A DNA stretch of 64,000 nucleotides from Pseudomonas marvdashtae (lineage in GTDB: Bacteria > Pseudomonadota > Gammaproteobacteria > Pseudomonadales > Pseudomonadaceae). Each line of letters opens with the position of its first letter. The stretch's first letter is position 1. The position numbers and the translations under genes were made by a program. Positions 56,987-64,000 of this stretch are shown here, piece by piece. The stretch is taken from contig NZ_JABWQX020000004.1 in NCBI RefSeq assembly GCF_014268655.2, forward strand, positions 1-64,000. The letters are read 5' to 3'. The notes under the pieces were generated by a model, which was given only the letters and a program-made list of their open reading frames with translations, did not search any database and had not been told where the DNA came from.

Positions 56987-57880
56987 ATGAAGAAAACTGA
57001 GCTGCCTTCGATTCCGGTGTTCAAGCTTTATGGCGAGAGCCAGGATTGGCCGACGCCGGACCTGCTGCACTGCGAAACCATTTCCTCGCGCAGCAGCGAG
57101 CACCAATGGGAAATCAAGCCCCATCGGCATGCCGACCTGTGCCAGTTGCTGTTTGTCTTCAAAGGCCAGGCAGAACTGGAAATCGAAGGCCAGCGCACCC
57201 GGCTCGAGGAGCCCGCCGTGCAGATCCTGCCGCCGCTGTCGGTGCATGGCTTTCGTTTTTCCGAAGATGTGCAAGGCTATGTGGTGACCCTGGCGGCGCC
57301 GCTGGTGACGCACCTGCAGGCGCAGCTCGGCCATTCGGTGAATGTCCTGGCCCAGGCTGAAGCCTACCCAGCCGGTGAAAATGCCGATTATCTCAACAGC
57401 CTGTTCAGCGCCTTGCAGGCGGAGTACGTCGGCCACCAACCGGCCCGGGAAATGCTGATGCATGCGCTGGTCAGCGTGATCATGGTCTGGGTCAGTCGGC
57501 AAGTGATGCACCGGCGCACCTCCAGCCAGCGTCCGCAACGGGCTCGGGAATACCTCAACGGGTTCATTCAGTTGGTGGAAGAAACTTATCGCCAGCACGT
57601 CAAGGTAGAGGACCTGGCCCATCGCCTGGGCATCTCGGTGTCACACCTCAACGGCACCTGTCGCGAGCTGGCAGGGCAGCCGGCGTTGCAGATCATGCAT
57701 GAGCGTCAGTTGCTGGAAGCCAAGCGGCTGCTGACTTATACCGGCATGACGATCTACGAGATTTCCGAGGTGCTCGGCTTCTCTGATCCGACCAACTTCA
57801 CCCGACTGTTCCGCCGGCGCGTCGGCATCTCGCCCAAGGCCTTCCGCGACCGGCTCAAGACCGACCCGCAGGACGACTGA
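56987..57880 (+). CDS. pobR: AraC-family regulator of pobA
   Basis: 297 residues: N-terminal cupin-like effector domain (HADLCQLLFVFKGQAELEIEGQ ... LPPLSVHGFRFSEDVQGYV) and a C-terminal double HTH (VKVEDLAHRLGISVSHLNGTCRELAG; MTIYEISEVLGFSDPTNFTRLFRRRVGISPKAFR). Divergent from pobA with a 172-nt spacer, the standard arrangement for activation in response to 4-hydroxybenzoate in pseudomonads. Confidence 0.93.
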   Translation: MKKTELPSIPVFKLYGESQDWPTPDLLHCETISSRSSEHQWEIKPHRHADLCQLLFVFKGQAELEIEGQRTRLEEPAVQILPPLSVHGFRFSEDVQGYVVTLAAPLVTHLQAQLGHSVNVLAQAEAYPAGENADYLNSLFSALQAEYVGHQPAREMLMHALVSVIMVWVSRQVMHRRTSSQRPQRAREYLNGFIQLVEETYRQHVKVEDLAHRLGISVSHLNGTCRELAGQPALQIMHERQLLEAKRLLTYTGMTIYEISEVLGFSDPTNFTRLFRRRVGISPKAFRDRLKTDPQDD

Positions 57881-57887
57881 AACCGCC

Positions 57888-58064
57888 TCAGCGCAGCGCG
57901 TTCAAGGTGGCGTTGTGCGGTATGCAGCGCTCGAAGTTGCAACTGGCGTAATCACGGGGCAATTGCCTGGCCTGCTCGACTCGATAAGCCGCGGTGCCAT
58001 ACAGCGCAAGCGTGGCAGTGCAGGTGACAAAAATGGCGAGGCGTCTTCTTGTCTTGATGTTCAT
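57888..58064 (-). CDS. Small membrane/exported protein, unknown
   Basis: 58 residues: positively charged N-terminus (MNIKTRRRLAIF), one hydrophobic segment (VTCTATLALYGTAAY) and a short C-terminal tail with two Cys (SCNFERC). The Shine-Dalgarno AGAGG lies about 9 nt before the ATG at 58064. The 3' end lies 7 nt after the pobR stop (convergent). No family recognised; the tail Cys pair could form a disulfide. Confidence 0.5.
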   Translation of the reverse strand: MNIKTRRRLAIFVTCTATLALYGTAAYRVEQARQLPRDYASCNFERCIPHNATLNALR

Positions 58065-58206
58065 GGCGATGACCTCTGAACGAATACCCGGGGGTACTGT
58101 TTTCAGCATAGGTCAGCCGTGGCGGGTTGCCAGTGAGGAAGGTGTTGTGTGTAGCCCGATATTCAGGGCACTGATACGCCCTGAGGGAGGATCCCCAGCA
58201 GTGATA

Positions 58207-58234
58207 GTGGCGAGGGAGCAAGCTCCCTCGCCAC
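58207..58234. repeat. REP element (single)
   Basis: GTGGCGAGGGAGC-AA-GCTCCCTCGCCAC, a 13-bp perfect stem downstream of the arc-linked small gene at 58265. Confidence 0.85.
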
Positions 58235-58264
58235 GGGTTTACTTCAGGCCGGGAAGCCGGGCGA

Positions 58265-58624
58265 TTATTCCAGGTGTTCTGGCTTCATCGGATCCCCCGG
58301 CTTGACGTCCAACTGCTGGCGAACGTCTTCGAACATCTCGTCATAATACTTGTGCATCGAACCGATGCTGGCGCTCTTGGGCATGCCGTACTGCTGGGCG
58401 ATGCGCGTGGCGTGGCGGGCGAAGTCGAAGGCCTGGTCCTTGGCCAGGAAAAACGTCTCGTCCACGCTCTTGTCTTCCACCGTGCCGTGCAGTCGGAATG
58501 ACATGCCCGTTCCTTCCTTGGGGTCCTGCGCGACTTCGTAATCAATGCACAGGTTGTAGCTGTAGTCGTCCTTGTTCAGCGCATGGCGCTCCATGTGCAG
58601 GTGACCGGGTTCGAACATGGCCAT
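58265..58624 (-). CDS. DUF5064-like small protein, downstream of arcC
   Basis: 119 residues, soluble, no signal peptide. The sequence (MAMFEPGHLHMERHALNKDD ... FRLHGTVEDKSVDETFFLAK) is conserved in Pseudomonas as I recall it (DUF5064), function unknown. The frame stays open upstream to 58756, overlapping arcC; the ATG at 58624 is preferred. It lies 64 nt after arcC on the same strand and may be the last gene of the arc transcript. Confidence 0.65.
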   Translation of the reverse strand: MAMFEPGHLHMERHALNKDDYSYNLCIDYEVAQDPKEGTGMSFRLHGTVEDKSVDETFFLAKDQAFDFARHATRIAQQYGMPKSASIGSMHKYYDEMFEDVRQQLDVKPGDPMKPEHLE

Positions 58625-58688
58625 AAGCGTCTCTCTTTCGAAGGCGTGGAGAACGGCAGACACCGCGCCTGCTGCATAAGTTTTGCCG

Positions 58689-59618
58689 TTACCGATAAAC
58701 CATGCCCGGCGTTGCCGTGCTGACGCGGGTGCCGGCGGTGCCCTGGACGATAGCATCGATGTCCGATAGCGACCCGATCACGGCGACCTTGCCGGTGTTG
58801 CGGGCAAATTCACAGGCGGCCTGTACCTTTGGCCCCATGGAGCCGGCGGCGAAACCGAGTTTTTCCAGGGCGTCGGGGTGGGCCTGGGCGATGGCTTTCT
58901 GAGCCGGCGTGCCGAAGTCGACAAAAGCGGCGTTGACGTCCGTGGCGATCACCAGCAGATCGCTCTCCAACTGTTCGGCCAAGAGCGCCGAGCATAGGTC
59001 CTTGTCGATCACCGCTTCCACGCCTTGCAGGTTGCCGTTGGCGTCGTACATCGTCGGGATGCCGCCACCCCCGGCGCAGATCACGATGCTGCCCTTCTCC
59101 AGCAACCACTTGATCGGGCGGATTTCAAAGATGCGCTTGGGGCGCGGGCTGGCGACCACTCGGCGGTACTTATCGCCGTCCGGGGCGATAGTCCAACCTT
59201 TTTCAGCGGCTAATTTCTGCGCTTCTTCGTGGCTGTAGACCGGGCCGATGGGCTTGGTCGGGTTTTCAAAAGCCGGGTCGTTGGCGTCCACTTCGACCTG
59301 GGTCAGGAGCGTCGCGAAGGGCACCTCGAAGTCCAGCAGATTGCCCAGTTCCTGTTCGATGATGTAGCCGATCATGCCCTCGGTCTCGGCGCCCAGCACG
59401 TCCAGTGGGTAGGGCGCGACCGAGGTGTAGGCCGCCGCTTGCAGCGACAGCAGGCCGACCTGCGGGCCGTTGCCGTGGGCGATGACCAGTTGGTTGCCAG
59501 GGTGGATTTTCGCGATCTGCTCAGTCGCGGTGCGGATGTTGCTGCGTTGGTTGTCGGCGGTCATGGGTTCACCCCGACGCAGGAGGGCGTTTCCGCCCAG
59601 AGCAACGACGATGCGCAT
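58689..59618 (-). CDS. arcC: Carbamate kinase
   Basis: 309 residues of the amino-acid kinase fold. [20 protein letters not shown] (phosphate site), [14 protein letters not shown], and [10 protein letters not shown] are family motifs; a long insert subdomain (~120-175) is typical. It makes ATP from carbamoyl phosphate and ADP, the energy-yielding final step of the arginine deiminase pathway. Follows arcB by 36 nt. Confidence 0.97.
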   Translation of the reverse strand: MRIVVALGGNALLRRGEPMTADNQRSNIRTATEQIAKIHPGNQLVIAHGNGPQVGLLSLQAAAYTSVAPYPLDVLGAETEGMIGYIIEQELGNLLDFEVPFATLLTQVEVDANDPAFENPTKPIGPVYSHEEAQKLAAEKGWTIAPDGDKYRRVVASPRPKRIFEIRPIKWLLEKGSIVICAGGGGIPTMYDANGNLQGVEAVIDKDLCSALLAEQLESDLLVIATDVNAAFVDFGTPAQKAIAQAHPDALEKLGFAAGSMGPKVQAACEFARNTGKVAVIGSLSDIDAIVQGTAGTRVSTATPGMVYR

Positions 59619-59654
59619 GGTGCTGTCCTTCTGACAGAGGAATGGGTCGGGTGC

Positions 59655-60665
59655 CTAGATATCCGCCAACGCCGCCACCAGGATCGCCTTGATGGTGTGC
59701 ATGCGATTCTCCGCTTGCTCGAAGGCGATGTTGGCTGGGGACTCGAACACGTCCTCGGTGACTTCAACACCGTTGGCCAGGTTCGGATAGCGCGCAGCGA
59801 TGTCCTTGCCGACCTTGGTTTCGCTGTTGTGGAAGGCTGGCAGGCAGTGCATGAATTTCACCCGGGGATTGCCCGAGGCTTGCATCATCTGCGCGTTGAC
59901 CTGGTAGGGCAGCAGTTGCTTGATGCGCTCGTCCCAGGCTTCCACCGGTTCGCCCATCGAGACCCAGATATCGGTGTGGATGAAATCCACGCCCTGGACC
60001 GCTTCTTTCGGGTCTTCGGTGATGGTAATACGGGCACCGCTTTGGGCGGCGAAAGCCTGGCACTGGTCGATGAAATCCTGATGCGGCCATAGCGCTTTCG
60101 GCGCGCCGATGCGCACGTCCATGCCCAGCTTGGCGCCGATCATCAGCAGCGAATTGCCCATGTTGTAGCGGGCGTCGCCCAAGTAGGCGTAGCTGATGTC
60201 ATGCAGCGGTTTGTCGCTGTGTTCGCGCATGGTCAGGGTGTCAGCGATCATTTGGGTAGGGTGGAATTCGGCTGTCAGGCCGTTGAACACCGGGACGCCG
60301 GCAAACTTCGCCAGTTCCTCGACGATTTCCTGTTCGAAGCCCCGGTATTCGATGGCGTCGAACATCCGCCCCAGGACTCGGGCAGTGTCTTTCATGCTTT
60401 CCTTGTGGCCGATCTGCGACGACACCGGGTCGATGTAGGTGACGTGGGCGCCCTGGTCATGGGCGGCGACTTCGAAGGCGCAGCGGGTGCGGGTCGAGGT
60501 TTTCTCGAAAATCAGTGCGATGTTCTTGCCCTTGAGGTGCGGCTGCTCGGTGCCAGTGTATTTGGCGCGCTTGAGGTCGCGGGACAGGTCCAGCAAAAAG
60601 TGCAGCTCGCGGGTCGTGTGGTGCATCAGCGAGAGCAGGCTGCGGTTGCGCATATTGAAAGCCAT
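59655..60665 (-). CDS. arcB: Catabolic ornithine carbamoyltransferase
   Basis: 336 residues. The carbamoyl-phosphate site is [15 protein letters not shown] (STRTR), the second-site residues are FHPTQ, and the ornithine-binding [10 protein letters not shown] contains the active Cys. It catalyses phosphorolysis of citrulline. The length and context identify the catabolic enzyme rather than anabolic ArgF. Shine-Dalgarno AAGGAG present. A 10-bp hairpin lies in the arcA-arcB gap. Confidence 0.97.
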   Translation of the reverse strand: MAFNMRNRSLLSLMHHTTRELHFLLDLSRDLKRAKYTGTEQPHLKGKNIALIFEKTSTRTRCAFEVAAHDQGAHVTYIDPVSSQIGHKESMKDTARVLGRMFDAIEYRGFEQEIVEELAKFAGVPVFNGLTAEFHPTQMIADTLTMREHSDKPLHDISYAYLGDARYNMGNSLLMIGAKLGMDVRIGAPKALWPHQDFIDQCQAFAAQSGARITITEDPKEAVQGVDFIHTDIWVSMGEPVEAWDERIKQLLPYQVNAQMMQASGNPRVKFMHCLPAFHNSETKVGKDIAARYPNLANGVEVTEDVFESPANIAFEQAENRMHTIKAILVAALADI

Positions 60666-60694
60666 GATGGATCTCCTTGGGTGTCGGTTATCCC

Positions 60695-60725
60695 CTGGGC
60701 CAGTCTTGGGTAATGACTGGCCCAG
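60695..60725 (-). promoter_or_regulatory. Stem-loop in the arcA-arcB gap
   Basis: CTGGGCCAGT (60695-60704) and ACTGGCCCAG (60716-60725) make a perfect 10-bp stem with an 11-nt loop. No T run follows, so it is more likely an mRNA processing or 3'-end stabilising structure than a terminator. Processing of the arcDABC transcript is known in P. aeruginosa. Confidence 0.65.
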
Positions 60726-60734
60726 GCTCGGAGG

Positions 60735-61991
60735 TTAGTAGTCAATAGGGTCGCGAATGATCGGGCAGGTCATGCAATGGCCGCCGCCACGGCCTCGGCC
60801 GAGTTCGCCGGCGCTGATGGTGATGACTTCCACACCGGCCTTGCGCAGCAGGGTGTTGGTGTAGGTGTTGCGGTCGTAGCCGATCACCACGCCGGGTTCC
60901 AGGGCGACCACGTTGTTGCCGTCGTCCCATTGCTCGCGCTCGGCGGCGAAGCTGTTGCCGCCGGTTTCCACGATCCGCAACGCCGGCAGCTTGAGGGCGG
61001 CGGCCACGGTGTCGAGGAAACTGCCCTCTTCACGGCGTACATCGATGCCACCGGGTTTGCTCTCGTCCGGGCGCAGGGAAAACGCCACGATCTGACTGAC
61101 GACTTCCGGGAAAACCGTCACCAGGTCGCGGTCACAGAAACTGAACACCGTGTCCAGGTGCATGGCCGCGCGGGATTTCGGCAGGCCTGCGACGATGACG
61201 CGTTCCACGGCGTTGTGCTTGAACAGGTTCAGGGCCAGTTGACCGATAGCCTGGCGGGACGAGCGTTCGCCCATGCCGATCAACACCACGCCATTGCCGA
61301 TGGGCATCACGTCGCCGCCTTCAAGCGTGGCGCTGCCGTGGTCGTGGTCCGGGTCGCCGTACCAGATCTGGAAGTCGGCCTGGGTGAACTCGGGGTGGAA
61401 TTTGTAAATGGCCGTGGTGAGCAAGGTCTCCTGGCGGCGCGCCGGCCAGTGCATCGGGTTCAGGGTCACACCGCCGTAAATCCAGCAGGTGGTATCGCGG
61501 GTGAACTGGGTGTTGGGCAGCGGCGGCAGGATGAAGCTGGAGTGCCCGAGAAAGTCGCGGAACATCTGGATGGTCTTGCCGCCAAAGCTGTCCGGCAGGT
61601 CATCGGCCGAGACACCGCCGATCAGGTATTCGGCGATATGGCGCGGCTCCAGGCTGCGCAGCCACGCACCGACTTCATTCACCAGGCCCAGGCCCACCGA
61701 GTTCGCGGTGACCTTGCGATGCAGGATCCAGTCGAGCGCTTCGGGAATGGCGACGATGTCAGTCAGCAGATTATGCATTTCCAGGACATCAACGTTGCGT
61801 TCGCGCATTTTGGTGACGAAATCGAAATGGTCGCGCTTGGCCTGATTGACCCACAGCACGTCATCGAACAGCAACTCGTCGCAGTTGCTCGGGGTCAACC
61901 GCTGATGAGCCAGGCCTGGGGAGCAGACCATGACTTTGCGCAGCTTGCCGGCCTCGGAATGGACGCCGTATTTCACTTTTTCCGTGGTCAT
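60735..61991 (-). CDS. arcA: Arginine deiminase
   Basis: 418 residues. The substrate guanidinium-binding [25 protein letters not shown] and the C-terminal [18 protein letters not shown] with the catalytic Cys (~406) are clear. It converts arginine to citrulline and ammonia. It is the second gene of arcDABC, 24 nt after the frameshifted arcD. Confidence 0.97.
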   Translation of the reverse strand: MTTEKVKYGVHSEAGKLRKVMVCSPGLAHQRLTPSNCDELLFDDVLWVNQAKRDHFDFVTKMRERNVDVLEMHNLLTDIVAIPEALDWILHRKVTANSVGLGLVNEVGAWLRSLEPRHIAEYLIGGVSADDLPDSFGGKTIQMFRDFLGHSSFILPPLPNTQFTRDTTCWIYGGVTLNPMHWPARRQETLLTTAIYKFHPEFTQADFQIWYGDPDHDHGSATLEGGDVMPIGNGVVLIGMGERSSRQAIGQLALNLFKHNAVERVIVAGLPKSRAAMHLDTVFSFCDRDLVTVFPEVVSQIVAFSLRPDESKPGGIDVRREEGSFLDTVAAALKLPALRIVETGGNSFAAEREQWDDGNNVVALEPGVVIGYDRNTYTNTLLRKAGVEVITISAGELGRGRGGGHCMTCPIIRDPIDY

Positions 61992-62015
61992 TACACGATC
62001 CTCCAGATAAGACCA

Positions 62016-63444
62016 TTACAACGTCAGGAAGCCATCGTAGAGGCCATAGGCAGCCACCAGGGCGCCTGCGACCACTGCGGCGAAAATCAGCTTCTCGATC
62101 GAGGTGAAAACAGGTTTGCCCAACTCGCGCTTGGCCTTGGCGAACAGAATCGCGCCGGGGGCGTAGAGCAGGGCGGAAAGCAGCAGGTATTTGATCCCGC
62201 CGGCGTACAGCAGCCACATCGCGTAGACCAGTGCGATGGCACCGATGATCAGGTCCTTGCGGCGTTCGGCCAGCGCCTTCTCATAGGTTTCACCGCGCAC
62301 CGCCAGCAGCAACGCGTAGGCGGCGGACCACAGGTACGGCACCAGGATCATCGAAGTGGCGAGGTAGATCAGCGACAGGTAAGTGCTGGAGGAAAACAGC
62401 GTGACGATCAGGAACACCTGCACCATCGCGTTCGTCAGCCACAGGGCGTTGGCCGGTACGTGGTTGGCGTTTTCCCGGCGCAGGAACGCGGGCATGGTGT
62501 GGTCTTTGGCGGCGGCGAACATGATCTCGGCGCACAGCAACACCCAGGACAGCAGGGCGCCGAGCAGCGAGATGATCAGGCCGACGCTGATCAGCACCGC
62601 GCCCCAGTGGCCGACGACATGCTCCAGCACGGCAGCCATGGATGGGTTCTGCAGCTTCGCCAGTTCAGGTTGGGTCATGATCCCCAGCGGACAGCACGTT
62701 CACCAGCACCAGAAACAACAGCACGGTGATGAAACCGATGACCGTGGCCTTGCCGACGTCGCTGCGTTTTTCGGCGCGGGCCGAGAAAATACTCGCCCCT
62801 TCAATGCCGATGAACACCCATACGGTGACCAGCATCATGTGCCGCACCTGATCCATCACGCTGCCCAGGTCCGGGTTCTTCAGGCCCCAGATGTCGGCGG
62901 TGAAGATCTCGAGCTTGAAGGCGAACACGGCGATCAGTACGAACAGCAGCAACGGCACGATTTTGGCGACGGTGGTCACCAGGTTGATGAAGGCGGCTTC
63001 CTTGATGCCCCGCAGGACCAGGAAGTGCACGGCCCAGAGCAGCAGCGAAGCGCCGATCACCGCCGCGACGGTGTTGCCCTCGCCAAAGATCGGAAAGAAA
63101 TAGCCCAGCGTGCTGAACAGCAGCACGAAGTAACCGACGTTGCCCAGCCAGGCGCTGATCCAGTAACCCCAGGCCGAGGAAAAGCCCATGTAGTCGCCGA
63201 ATCCGGCCTTGGCATAGGCGTATACGCCGCCATCCAGATCGGGCTTGCGGTTGGCCAGGGTCTGGAACACGAAAGCCAGGGTCAGCATGCCCACGGCGGT
63301 GATGGCCCAGCCGATCAACACTGCACCGACGTCAGCGCTGGCGGCCATGTTCTGCGGCAGCGAGAAAATCCCGCCGCCGATCATTGAGCCCACTACCAGC
63401 GCGACCAACGCACCCAGTCGAAGTTTGCCAGGGGTGTTTGACAT
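62016..63444 (-). pseudogene. arcD: Arginine/ornithine antiporter, split by a single-base frameshift
   Basis: Two adjacent frames together encode a full ArcD (APC family, ~12 membrane helices): residues 1-259 from 63444 to 62665 (MSNTPGKLRLGALVALVVGSM), then ~220 residues from 62678 to 62016 (MTQPELAKLQNPSMAAVLEH). The total span of 1429 nt is 3 x 476 plus 1, so one extra base is present. The reading frame shifts near VNVLSAG, where the four-C tract (62682-62685, plus strand) or the GCGG next to it is the likely site. Removal of one base restores VLS-x-GIMTQPELAKL. It could be a real mutation, a sequencing error or a split protein, because an ATG overlaps the break. ArcD exchanges arginine for ornithine to drive the deiminase pathway. 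Confidence 0.9.
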
Positions 63445-63505
63445 TGCGTGACTCCATTGCCGGAGAAGAGAGTCAACAGCCTAGGTCGATTCGAAAGTAC
63501 AACAG

Positions 63506-63519
63506 CTGATCTGGGTCAG
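63506..63519 (-). promoter_or_regulatory. Anr (FNR-type) box of the arc operon
   Basis: On the minus strand CTGAC-CCAG-ATCAG resembles the FNR/Anr consensus TTGAT-N4-ATCAA (7 of 10) and the P. aeruginosa arc site. Its centre is 68 nt from the arcD ATG. A -10-like TAGGCT (63478-63483) lies at the right distance for activation centred at -41.5, with a start near 63471 (inference). Confidence 0.6.
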
Positions 63520-63562
63520 ATAACCAGCGGGAAGTAGGGGATCGCGCGATGGCGAAGAATGT

Positions 63563-64000
63563 TCACCACCGCGCGCGATGGGCCCCCAGTTCGGCGGCTG
63601 GCAACGCCCACTGCAACGGCGTACCGGAGATTTTCAGCGGTACGTGCAGTCGATGTGCCGGGCCCCACGGCGTCTGTTCCACCAACAGGCCCTGATCGTC
63701 GTTGTCTTCGGCGCGCAGTGCCGCCGCGTTTGCGGCGCCTCGCTCGATCAACAGCTTCGCCGTGCGGGCCAGCGACAAACGTGCGCAACCGCCACGGCCA
63801 TCGGCCAAGCGGCGGGAGAACAATACAATCGCACTGGCCGCCATCAGGTAGCCCGTGCCATGGTCCAGTGCCTGGACGGGGAGCGGCGTCGGTTTGTCGG
63901 CCTGTTTCCACACCATGCCGGCCTCGGCGATGCCGCTGCTCATCTGCACCAGGCTGTCGAAGCCACGGCGATGCTGCCATGGCCCGCTCCAGCCGTAGGC
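63563..64000 (-). CDS. CaiB/BaiF-family CoA-transferase, 5' end missing
   Basis: The last 145 codons of a gene that continues beyond the window. Reading from the edge: AYGWSGPWQHRRGFDSLVQM, then VQALDHGTGYLMAASAIVLFSRRLADG and a final WALPAAELGAHRARW. AYG-x-x-GPW, SLVQ and a late Asp (ALDHGTGYL) are typical of type III CoA-transferases, which move CoA between acids. It is upstream of, and on the same strand as, arcD with a 118-nt gap that contains the Anr site. The substrate cannot be inferred from this fragment. Confidence 0.75.
   Translation of the reverse strand, partial: AYGWSGPWQHRRGFDSLVQMSSGIAEAGMVWKQADKPTPLPVQALDHGTGYLMAASAIVLFSRRLADGRGGCARLSLARTAKLLIERGAANAAALRAEDNDDQGLLVEQTPWGPAHRLHVPLKISGTPLQWALPAAELGAHRARW

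Noticed and set aside
60777..62729. 650-residue plus-strand open frame over arcA and arcD
   Set aside because: Antisense to well-defined arc genes; repetitive Gln/Gly/Ala content only.
63516..63980. Alternative minus-strand frame at the right edge
   Set aside because: Arg/Gly/Pro-rich shadow; the other frame (63563-64000) carries CoA-transferase motifs up to the edge.

Overview
The window is chromosomal DNA of a Pseudomonas, most likely of the P. fluorescens complex. It has high G+C, and its intergenic spaces carry fluorescens-type REP elements (core GCGGGAGCAAGCTCCC, several paired as REPINs). The gene content and order are typical of Pseudomonas: quiP, the ompA-like/dinG/pdxH/slyB block, a braCDEFG-type branched-chain amino-acid operon, aotJQMOP, arcDABC and pobA/pobR. 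No rRNA, tRNA, CRISPR array, prophage or insertion sequence was recognised. All genes are assigned by reading translated sequence; no database search was run.

Layout. 0-9 kb: dinB, a lipoprotein, proS, an AmpG-family permease, an alkyltransferase-like protein, a DUF481 barrel protein, a cold-shock protein, dcd and a small Pro-rich protein. 9-22 kb: the four-gene 'ligase-associated' DNA repair set (PdeM endonuclease, Lhr-Core helicase, ATP-dependent ligase, metallo-beta-lactamase exonuclease) as two gene pairs, separated by an orphan gene, the arginine/ornithine ABC operon aotJQMOP and an acyltransferase. 22-36.6 kb: quiP, a cysteine-hydrolase homologue with Ser for Cys, a minus-strand cluster with two SEC-C proteins, two tandem OmpA-like lipoproteins, DUF1145 and collagen-like genes, a CopD-like protein, dinG, a serine hydrolase, a third OmpA-like lipoprotein with unusual repeats, pdxH and slyB. 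36.8-44 kb: nhaA, a PLP enzyme, an FAD oxidoreductase, exported small proteins and a divergent SDR/LysR pair. 44-50 kb: the branched-chain amino-acid ABC operon and a DUF2288 gene. 50-52.2 kb: a 724-residue FtsZ/tubulin-superfamily protein. 52.5-58 kb: two MFS transporters and divergent pobA/pobR. 58-63.5 kb: arcDABC, with arcD carrying a frameshift. The window ends inside a CaiB/BaiF CoA-transferase gene.

Functional themes. (1) DNA repair and damage tolerance: dinB, dinG, the split Lig/Exo/Lhr-Core/PdeM set, and the alkyltransferase-like protein. (2) Amino-acid uptake and arginine energy metabolism: aot, bra and arc. Both ABC operons have a hairpin terminator directly after the binding-protein gene, expected to give excess binding protein over the membrane complex. 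(3) Envelope: three OmpA-type lipoproteins, SlyB, LEA-type and other lipoproteins, and a lone SecD-P1-like exported domain.

The observations most worth follow-up are the divergent tubulin-like protein; the single-base frameshift in arcD; the paired Shine-Dalgarno-sequestering hairpins before the tandem OmpA genes; the WWPF-repeat, lysine-rich OmpA lipoprotein; and the split repair cluster.
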